Shown: positions 5,122-11,419 of the stretch, piece by piece
Numbering within the stretch: the stretch's first letter is position 1
Layout: the number at the start of each line of letters is the position of its first letter
Assembly (NCBI GenBank): GCA_023447335.1
Contig: JAEXOD010000182.1
Coordinates: 1-13,940, forward strand
Origin: Bacteroidota bacterium
Lineage (GTDB): Bacteria > Bacteroidota > Ignavibacteria > Ignavibacteriales > Melioribacteraceae
Direction of reading: 5' to 3'
Length of the DNA: 13,940 bases
Position numbers and translations under genes: made by a program
The notes under the pieces: generated by a model
The model's database searches: none
Told to the model about the DNA's origin: nothing
Seen by the model: the letters and a program-made list of their open reading frames with translations, nothing else

Positions 5122-6801
5122 ATGAACCGATTTTTAAAATATTCTATTATAATTGCAGGTATATCCGGATTATTAATAGGATGTAAACCAACCGAAACTA
5201 AACAAGAAACAAGTGATTTGGAAATTATGAAAGCTAAAGTTGCACAATTTGCAGAAGTTGAAGTTAAATATGATCAATCCATATTAAATGAAAAACAAAA
5301 AGTAGTTTTACAAAAACTATATGAAGCTTCCAAAATAATGGATGAGATATTTTTAGAACAAGTTTACCATAAAAACTCAGAAATTAAAAAGGCATTATTA
5401 AGCTCAAAAGATCCGGTAGATGCAATAAGATTGCAATACTTTAATATAATGTTTGGTCCGTTTGATAGACTTGACCACAATAAACCTTTTTACGGAAGCG
5501 AAACAAAACCTTTAGGAGCAAATTTTTATCCTTTAGATATGACAAAAGAAGAATTTGAAAATTATCTTAAGGCAAATCCAAATAAAGAAAAGGAATTGAC
5601 GAGCGAATTTACTATTATAAAAAGAGAAGGTAAAGACTTAGTAGCGGTTCCTTATAGTATAGCATATAAAGAAAAATTGGAAAAAGCAGCTAAATTATTA
5701 AACGAAGCAGCTGAATATGCCGAAAATGCTTCATTAAAGAAATATTTACAATTGCGTGCAAAAGCCTTTTTAACTAATGACTATTACGAAAGTGATGTTG
5801 CTTGGATGGATTTAAAAGATCACGGTATAGAAGTAGTTATAGGTCCTTATGAAGTTTACGAGGACGAAATGTTTAACTACAAGGCTGCATTTGAAAGTTT
5901 TTTAACTATTGTTGACCCGGTTGAAACAAAAAAACTTGAAATATTTAAAGAATATTTAGAAGCTATTGAAGAAAATCTACCTTTGGCAAAAGAACACAAG
6001 GGATATAAACGCGGCGGAGAATCCCCTATTTATGTAGTACAAGAAGTATTTGGAGCAGGCGATAATAAATCCGGAGTTCAAACATTAGCCTTTAACTTAC
6101 CAAACGATGAAAGAGTAAGGCAAGCCAAAGGTTCAAAAAAGGTAATGTTAAAAAACATACACGAAGCTAAATTTGAAAAGTTATTAAAACCGATTGCAGA
6201 ACTTGTTCTAGACGGTAAAGAATTAAGTTATGTTACTTTTGACGGTTTTTTTAACCATACTTTAATGCATGAAATTTCACACGGTGTTGGTCCCGGAGTT
6301 ATAACAAAAGACGGAAAGAAAACAGAAGTTAAAAAAGAATTAAAGGAAACATATTCCAAGATTGAAGAATGTAAAGCAGATGTTTTAGGTATGTTTAACA
6401 ATATATTAATGATTGAAAAAGGTGTTTATCCTAAAGGATTTGATAAGGAAATTTATACAACATTTTTAGCCGGAATTTTCCGTTCGGTTCGTTTTGGTAT
6501 TTCGGAAGCACACGGAGCAGGCAATGCAATTATTTATAATTACTTATTGGAAAAGGGAGCATACTCTTTCAATGAAAAAACACAAAAAGTAAGTGTTAAT
6601 TTCGAAAAGATTCAAGAAGGTGTAAAAAGTCTTGCTGAACTTGTTTTAACTATTCAAGCAAAAGGTGATTATAATGCAGCAATTGAATTAGTTAAAAAAT
6701 ACGGAATCGAAACTCCATCAATGAAAGTATTACGCGAAAAGCTTGCTACACTTCCGATTGATATTAAACCAATTTACCTAATAGAAAAAGAACAAAAATA
6801 A
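5122..6801 (+). CDS. Lipoprotein related to dipeptidyl peptidase III (peptidase family M49)
   Basis: 559 residues. The N-terminus has a hydrophobic segment and lipobox LLIGC, so C21 is the predicted lipidation site and the protein should be membrane-anchored outside the cytoplasm. The zinc site is HEISH at 383-387 with EECKAD at 415-420, which supplies the third ligand. Most M49 enzymes carry a hexapeptide HEXXGH; this one has the pentapeptide form, which I recall in the Caldithrix abyssi enzyme, of similar length. AHGAGNA near 467-473 resembles another conserved M49 segment. The family removes dipeptides from peptide N-termini. The ATG at 5122 has GAGGA at 5111-5115. It is a single gene with a strong terminator at 6810-6844. 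Promoter candidates (AAATTTTG at 5050, TATTTTTA at 5082) each miss the consensus by one base. The fold is fairly secure; dipeptidyl peptidase activity is inferred. Confidence 0.85.
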   Translation: MNRFLKYSIIIAGISGLLIGCKPTETKQETSDLEIMKAKVAQFAEVEVKYDQSILNEKQKVVLQKLYEASKIMDEIFLEQVYHKNSEIKKALLSSKDPVDAIRLQYFNIMFGPFDRLDHNKPFYGSETKPLGANFYPLDMTKEEFENYLKANPNKEKELTSEFTIIKREGKDLVAVPYSIAYKEKLEKAAKLLNEAAEYAENASLKKYLQLRAKAFLTNDYYESDVAWMDLKDHGIEVVIGPYEVYEDEMFNYKAAFESFLTIVDPVETKKLEIFKEYLEAIEENLPLAKEHKGYKRGGESPIYVVQEVFGAGDNKSGVQTLAFNLPNDERVRQAKGSKKVMLKNIHEAKFEKLLKPIAELVLDGKELSYVTFDGFFNHTLMHEISHGVGPGVITKDGKKTEVKKELKETYSKIEECKADVLGMFNNILMIEKGVYPKGFDKEIYTTFLAGIFRSVRFGISEAHGAGNAIIYNYLLEKGAYSFNEKTQKVSVNFEKIQEGVKSLAELVLTIQAKGDYNAAIELVKKYGIETPSMKVLREKLATLPIDIKPIYLIEKEQK

Positions 6802-6809
6802 ATTTTCTA

Positions 6810-6844
6810 ATGGGAGCATGTTTTTTCATGCTCCCATATTTTTA
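6810..6844 (+). terminator. Rho-independent terminator of the M49-like gene
   Basis: An 11-bp perfect stem, ATGGGAGCATG (6810-6820) with CATGCTCCCAT (6827-6837), closes a T6 loop and is followed by attttta. It begins eight bases after the stop codon. Confidence 0.95.
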
Positions 6845-7094
6845 TTGATATTCGAAAATTTATTCATAAATAATTTGTATCTAAACACACTTATAGTTAC
6901 TACGAATCTCCTAGCTGTAAAATAATTAAAATTTTTAAGCAAATTATAAAGCTTACAATTTATAATATTATTTATTTTAAAGCAAACGATTTACAAAAAT
7001 AAATACTATAATTATTTTCAAGTAAATCAATTTAACTTATTAGCAATAAAGTAAATTAATTTGATCTGTTTAATATTTTAGGTTGATATTATAC

Positions 7095-7128
7095 AAAAAA
7101 AAAAGAGACGTTGAATTACGTCTCTTTT
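7095..7128 (-). terminator. Rho-independent terminator of the sprA-porX-...-accD gene train
   Basis: On the minus strand AAAAGAGACGT pairs with ACGTCTCTTTT (plus positions 7118-7128 and 7101-7111) around a 6-nt loop. The T run continues through the A tract at 7095-7100. It lies 26 bp past the accD stop and is the only strong terminator seen in the minus-strand train. Confidence 0.93.
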
Positions 7129-7153
7129 AGGTAAAATTTATTTTTATTTTAAA

Positions 7154-7993
7154 TTAGCACATGTATTCGATCAAGTTAAATAAGGTTTCTTTTAGATCTT
7201 TTCTATTAACAATCATATCTAAGAAACCGTGCTCCAACAAAAATTCTGATGTCTGAAACCCTTCCGGTAAATCTTTTCCGGTTGTCTGCTTTATCACTCT
7301 GGGACCAGCAAATCCGATTAATGCTTTTGGTTCTGCTATGTTAATATCACCTAACATAGCAAACGAAGCAGTCGTGCCTCCGGTAGTAGGATCGGTTAAA
7401 ACTGAGATAAACGGTAGCCCCTTTTCGCTAAGTTGCGCAAGTCTAGCACTTGTTTTAGCCATCTGCATTAAGGATAATGCAGATTCCATCATGCGTGCTC
7501 CCCCGCTTTGGGAGATTACAATTACAGGTAAATTATCAGAAATAGCTTTTAATACAAGCCTTGATATCTTTTCACCGACTACAGAGCCCATGCTCCCGCC
7601 AATAAATTTAAAATCCATGCAGCCAAAAGCAATGCGCTTACCGTTTATTTTACCTACACCGGTAACAATAGCATCATTTAAACCGGTTTTATTAATGTTT
7701 TCTTTAACTCTTGTAACATATTTCTTAGTATCAATAAACTCAAGCGGGTCACCGGAAACCATTTTTTTATCTAATTCTTTAAATGTTCCGCTATCAATAA
7801 TAAGGTTTAAATAACCTTTACTATCAAATCTAAAATGCTTATTACATTTCGGGCATACTGCTAAATTCGCTTCGTAATGCTTCTTGTGGATAATTTCTCC
7901 GCAATCTTCGCATTTAATCCACTGTCCGTCCGGTATATCACTTTTAACTGAATCGGCAGCGATATTAGATGTATTTCTTGTGAACCAACCCAT
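7154..7993 (-). CDS. accD: Acetyl-CoA carboxylase carboxyltransferase subunit beta
   Basis: 279 residues, normal for AccD. With AccA it forms the carboxyltransferase that moves the carboxyl group from biotin to acetyl-CoA, giving malonyl-CoA for fatty acid synthesis in the cytoplasm. An N-terminal four-cysteine zinc ribbon is complete: C28-x2-C31 and C47-x2-C50. The crotonase-type core follows, with SQSGGARMMESALSLMQMAK, TDPTTGGTTASFAMLGD and GFAGPRVIKQTTG, all typical of AccD. No accA is in the window. The start is eight bases after the stop of the DUF1573 gene and the ribosome binding site is weak (AAGTGAG across that stop), so translation may depend partly on the upstream gene. It is the last gene before the terminator at 7095-7128. 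Confidence 0.97.
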   Translation of the reverse strand: MGWFTRNTSNIAADSVKSDIPDGQWIKCEDCGEIIHKKHYEANLAVCPKCNKHFRFDSKGYLNLIIDSGTFKELDKKMVSGDPLEFIDTKKYVTRVKENINKTGLNDAIVTGVGKINGKRIAFGCMDFKFIGGSMGSVVGEKISRLVLKAISDNLPVIVISQSGGARMMESALSLMQMAKTSARLAQLSEKGLPFISVLTDPTTGGTTASFAMLGDINIAEPKALIGFAGPRVIKQTTGKDLPEGFQTSEFLLEHGFLDMIVNRKDLKETLFNLIEYMC

Positions 7994-8001
7994 TTAAATA
8001 C

Positions 8002-8730
8002 TCACTTTTCAATATTTACAAATAATGTAATTGTTTGCTTAGGATTCATTGGGTCGTTTGTAACAAAAGTTACAGTTCTAGAAAGCTTTCCTTCTCTATC
8101 TTTTGTATCCAGTTTAATTTTAATACTTCCGGCTTCTCCCGGTTTCAATTTTTTATTACTTAATTCAGTAGCCGTGCAACTGCAAGATTCTTGTATATCT
8201 TTAATTTCAAGTTCTTTTTTACCTGAATTTTGAAAAGGAAGCGAAAATTCAACAATTTCCCCTTGTTTAACTTTTCCAAAATTATGCTGCGTAGTTCCCA
8301 ATTGTAAAATAGGTCTTTCAAATAAGTTTTCTTTGTTTTCCCCTTGTTTTTCTAACACATTAGCCGTAAATGTGAGACGTAATTCAGAAGTTTGAGGATC
8401 ATTAGAAGTAACGTAAATTGCCTTATTTTGCATTCCGCTTCTACCAATTGTATTAAATTCTGCCTTAATAATAGTAGATTCTCCGGGTTTAAGCTCGGTT
8501 TTCTCGGGTTGCACGGCTGTACATCCGCAAGAAGCTCTAACATTCTTAATGTTTAATACTTCATCTCCTTTATTATAAATAACATATTTATGTGTTACGG
8601 TAATACCTTCTGCAATATCTCCAAATTTAAATTCGGTTTCGGCAGGAACTATTTTAGGTCCGTATTTTTGAGCATTTATTACGTTAATTAGTATAAACGG
8701 TAATAGAGTAAATAAAATTAATTTCTTCAT
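8002..8730 (-). CDS. Exported protein with two DUF1573 domains
   Basis: 242 residues with a signal peptide (MKKLILFTLLPFILINVINA, probable cut before Q21). Two similar domains follow, at about 31-125 and 143-240. Each has the sequence: F-GDI/GKV with G, a polar 'NKG'/'NSG' step, a cysteine pair (SCGCTA at C68/C70; SCSCTA at C183/C185), LKPGE, and (S/T)NDP near the end. This is the DUF1573 pattern, an immunoglobulin/ASH-like beta sandwich common in exported proteins of Bacteroidota and relatives. Its function is not established. The ATG directly abuts the tsaB TAA, and the ribosome binding site GAGGTG lies inside the tsaB end, so the two are likely coupled in translation. A periplasmic or surface location is inferred from the signal peptide. 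Confidence 0.9.
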   Translation of the reverse strand: MKKLILFTLLPFILINVINAQKYGPKIVPAETEFKFGDIAEGITVTHKYVIYNKGDEVLNIKNVRASCGCTAVQPEKTELKPGESTIIKAEFNTIGRSGMQNKAIYVTSNDPQTSELRLTFTANVLEKQGENKENLFERPILQLGTTQHNFGKVKQGEIVEFSLPFQNSGKKELEIKDIQESCSCTATELSNKKLKPGEAGSIKIKLDTKDREGKLSRTVTFVTNDPMNPKQTITLFVNIEK

Positions 8731-9369
8731 TTAACACCTCGGTACAAAATTTTTTATATAGTTTGGTTCTAAATAATCAAAGTTTAAAGTTAACAAATCC
8801 TTTCCATAAAATAAAGCATATTTTGCTATATATATAGCGTCAATGCCGTTTATGGCAATAATATCTTTATAACTAATATTTCCAAAAATCAGTTCATCAG
8901 AATTACAATTATTCTTTACTTCATCAATCAACTTTATTTCGATATCATTAATTACGTCAAAACCTGTTTCTTTCTTTTTATATTTGGCAAGATATACTTC
9001 TTCACGGTTTACCTTAATCGCTAAATTAAAAGTAGATTCAGTTTTCACAAAATCAGCCGCAAACATAGCCATGGCATCAAATTCACTTATGGGATATAAA
9101 GGTAAATTTGCTCCGTATGCCAATGCTTTAACTGCTGATAGACCAATACGCAATCCGGTAAATGATCCAGGTCCAATTGATACTGCAATTGCCTCACAAT
9201 CACTTATAGAAATATTCGCTTCTTTTAGTATTGTATCTATCATACTAATTAGTTTTTCCGAATGCACCTGGTTTTTATTAAAATTATAGGATATATAATC
9301 CTCGTTATTAATTAACAAGGCAACACTACATAATTTGCCGGAAGTAGACACTGCTAATATTGGTTTCAT
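8731..9369 (-). CDS. tsaB: tRNA threonylcarbamoyladenosine biosynthesis protein TsaB
   Basis: 212 residues, close to the usual 215-235. TsaB is a catalytically inactive ASKHA-fold paralogue of TsaD. It holds together the TsaB-TsaD-TsaE complex that transfers threonylcarbamoyl to A37 of tRNAs reading ANN codons. The N-terminal ILAVSTSGKLCSVAL strand-loop-strand and the hallmark IAVSIGPGSFTGLRIG segment (around 62-77), followed by KALAYG, identify it. The gene starts two bases after the tsaE stop and ends flush against the DUF1573 start. Its partner tsaD is not in the window. The C-terminal half is more divergent, as is usual for this protein. Confidence 0.95.
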   Translation of the reverse strand: MKPILAVSTSGKLCSVALLINNEDYISYNFNKNQVHSEKLISMIDTILKEANISISDCEAIAVSIGPGSFTGLRIGLSAVKALAYGANLPLYPISEFDAMAMFAADFVKTESTFNLAIKVNREEVYLAKYKKKETGFDVINDIEIKLIDEVKNNCNSDELIFGNISYKDIIAINGIDAIYIAKYALFYGKDLLTLNFDYLEPNYIKNFVPRC

Positions 9370-9371
9370 TA

Positions 9372-9797
9372 TTATTTAGTAATGGTTATTTTACGTTTAT
9401 TATCTTCTAAAATTTCGATATTTACTTCATAATGCCTTTTAGGTAAAATTTCCTTAAAAAGATTAGCCCATTCTATTAATGTAACTGCATAATCGTCATT
9501 AAGATAGTCATAAAACCCTATTTCTGCCAGTTCATCAATATTTTTTAATCTGTAAAAATCAAAATGAAATACTTTTTTATCACCATAATATTCGTTAACA
9601 ATTGAAAAAGAAGGACTAACAACTTCATCAATATCGTATCTTGAACAAAATGCTTTAGTAAATAAAGTTTTTCCCGCACCTAAGTTGCCGTTTAGAGCAA
9701 TAACATCGCCGCATTCAACCTTTTCGGCAAGCATAACGGCAATTTCCTCAGTTTCTTTAACCGAAGAAACTACTTTTTCCAAAACAACCTCGTTCAT
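9372..9797 (-). CDS. tsaE: tRNA threonylcarbamoyladenosine biosynthesis ATPase TsaE
   Basis: 141 residues, a normal TsaE. The Walker A motif GNLGAGKT (37-44) is followed by the family segment SPSFSIVNEYYG and FHFDFYRL, and then by LIEWANLF. TsaE is the ATPase that drives turnover of the TsaB-TsaD complex in t6A37 formation. Its ATG overlaps the porX stop in an ATGA arrangement (9794-9797), a strong sign of coupled translation, and tsaB follows after two bases. The porX-tsaE pairing is, as far as I recall, also found in other Bacteroidota. Confidence 0.97.
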   Translation of the reverse strand: MNEVVLEKVVSSVKETEEIAVMLAEKVECGDVIALNGNLGAGKTLFTKAFCSRYDIDEVVSPSFSIVNEYYGDKKVFHFDFYRLKNIDELAEIGFYDYLNDDYAVTLIEWANLFKEILPKRHYEVNIEILEDNKRKITITK

Positions 9798-11362
9798 GCT
9801 TTACTTTCCAAAGTAACAACCGGCAAAATCATTTCTTCCATACTAATACCTCCGTGTTGGAAAGTATCCTTATAGTATGAAAGATATTTATGATAATCAG
9901 TAGGATATACAAAATAATAATCTTCTTTTGCAATTATATAATTTGTAGTAACACCTCTTTTTGGTAATTTATATTCTAAAGGTTGCGTAATAAATAATGC
10001 GTTTTTGTCATCTGCTTTTAAATTACGTCCGAACTTAAATCTCAAATTTGTAGAAGCTTCTTTATCACCAAGCACTTTTGCTCCTCTCATACAACGAATA
10101 CTTCCATGATCTGTAGTCAAAATAATTTTAGCGTTTTTCATCCTTGCAATTGCCTTAAATGTTCCGAACAATGAAGAAAATTTAAACCAACTTTCGGTTA
10201 AACTTCTATAAGCTGCTTCATCAGGTGCAATTTCTTTAAGTAAATCACTATCCGATCTTCCGTGTGCAACCATGTCTAAAAAGTTAATAACAACAGCCAT
10301 AAAATGCGTTTTAACATGGGAAACAATATTTTGCTCAAAAGACCGCCCTACTTCGGGATCAATTATTTTAAGATATTTCAAATCATTATTTAATGAAATA
10401 CGTTTTCTATTTAATAGCATTTGTAATAAATCTTTTTCGTATTTGTTCTGACTTCTTTCATCATCTTGGTTTCCTTGCCAAAGTTCGGGATAATACTTTT
10501 CAATATCAATAGGAAATAAACCGCTAAACAAGGTGTTTCTTGCGTATGATGTAGCAGTTGGCAGAATAGAATAATAAAAATCTTTTTCAATTGAAAAATA
10601 TTGATTTAAGTATTTCTCCATTACATACCATTGATCCATTCTCATACAATCTAAAACAAAAAAGAAAACCGGTCCTTTTGAATCCTTTAAATGAGGAAGC
10701 ACATAATTTTCTACAATTTGATGAGAAAGAATCGGAGTATCCGAATTAGGTTTGTTTACCCATTTAGAGTAATTTTTTTCTACGTAACGACTAAATTCTT
10801 GGTTACATTCCCTTTTCTGATCATACAAAGTTTGCTTTAAATCAATACCAGGGTGTTCGTCAAGCTCCAAATCCCAATTTACAAGTTTTAAATAAATTTC
10901 AATCCATTCTTTATGATCCGGACTCATTAATAACTTTTGGGATATTTGATTAAAATCTTGCAAATAGTCTTTTGCAGCATATTCACCTGTAATTTTAGTG
11001 GCTTCAAAAAACTTTTTACAAACTAGCAGTATTTGACTCGGTACAACGGGCTTAATTAAGTAATCGGAAATTTTACTTCCGATAGCTTCGTTCATTAATG
11101 ATTCTTCTTCGCTTTTGGTAACCATTACTACTGGAACATTCGGATTAATCTCTTTAATTTCCGCTAAAGTTTCTAAGCCGCCTTTACCCGGCATCATTTC
11201 ATCAAGAAAAATTAAATCATATCCGCCTTCTTTAACTTCATCTATTGCATCTTCACCGTTGGTAACGGTATTTACTTCATAACCTTTTTCATTTAAAAAT
11301 ATAATATGCGATCTTAAAAGCTCAATTTCGTCATCTACCCATAATATTTTATTTTTTTTCAC
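9794..11362 (-). CDS. porX: PorX-type response regulator with PglZ domain (T9SS regulator)
   Basis: 522 residues, matching PorX. The N-terminal receiver domain (1-~120) has the acidic pair D10/D11 in WVDDE, phosphoacceptor D54 in LIFLDEMMPG, the T of VVMVTKS and the K of DYLIKP. A helical linker leads to a PglZ domain of the alkaline-phosphatase superfamily with D238 (VLDCMRMDQW), T271 (PTATSYARN), D363/H367 (LDMVAHGR), D418/H419 (TTDHG) and a late FQHGGIS. These match the metal ligands and catalytic threonine of PorX. In Porphyromonas and Flavobacterium PorX works with the kinase PorY to control T9SS genes, and its PglZ domain acts as a phosphodiesterase. The start is GTG (11360-11362) with AGAGG upstream. 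It follows sprA by 57 bp, has its own candidate promoter, and overlaps tsaE by 4 bp. No porY is in the window. Confidence 0.95.
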   Translation of the reverse strand: MKKNKILWVDDEIELLRSHIIFLNEKGYEVNTVTNGEDAIDEVKEGGYDLIFLDEMMPGKGGLETLAEIKEINPNVPVVMVTKSEEESLMNEAIGSKISDYLIKPVVPSQILLVCKKFFEATKITGEYAAKDYLQDFNQISQKLLMSPDHKEWIEIYLKLVNWDLELDEHPGIDLKQTLYDQKRECNQEFSRYVEKNYSKWVNKPNSDTPILSHQIVENYVLPHLKDSKGPVFFFVLDCMRMDQWYVMEKYLNQYFSIEKDFYYSILPTATSYARNTLFSGLFPIDIEKYYPELWQGNQDDERSQNKYEKDLLQMLLNRKRISLNNDLKYLKIIDPEVGRSFEQNIVSHVKTHFMAVVINFLDMVAHGRSDSDLLKEIAPDEAAYRSLTESWFKFSSLFGTFKAIARMKNAKIILTTDHGSIRCMRGAKVLGDKEASTNLRFKFGRNLKADDKNALFITQPLEYKLPKRGVTTNYIIAKEDYYFVYPTDYHKYLSYYKDTFQHGGISMEEMILPVVTLESKA

Positions 11363-11390
11363 TTATTACCTCTTTAGTTTGAGTCTTAGA

Positions 11391-11398
11391 CAAACTTA
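11391..11398 (-). promoter_or_regulatory. Candidate internal promoter (-7 element) for porX and downstream genes
   Basis: On the minus strand this reads TAAGTTTG, a full match to TAnnTTTG. It lies 28 bp before the porX GTG and upstream of its AGAGG ribosome binding site, in the 57-bp sprA-porX gap. A TTG occurs 15 bp further upstream, closer than the usual ~19, so the -33 part is unconvincing. Confidence 0.5.
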
Positions 11399-11419
11399 AC
11401 TAATTATTAGTTGCAAATA

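Noticed and set aside
7338..7814. 158-codon plus-strand frame opposite accD
   Set aside because: It is fully antisense to a secure accD, with no family resemblance.
8984..9289. 101-codon plus-strand frame opposite tsaB
   Set aside because: It is a shadow of tsaB with no recognisable motifs.
11376..11412. Possible terminator between sprA and porX (AGTTTG/CAAACT and AACTAAT/ATTAGTT palindromes)
   Set aside because: The stems are short and AT-rich, the loops are very small or weak, and no T tract follows on the minus strand. Part of this overlaps the candidate -7 element.
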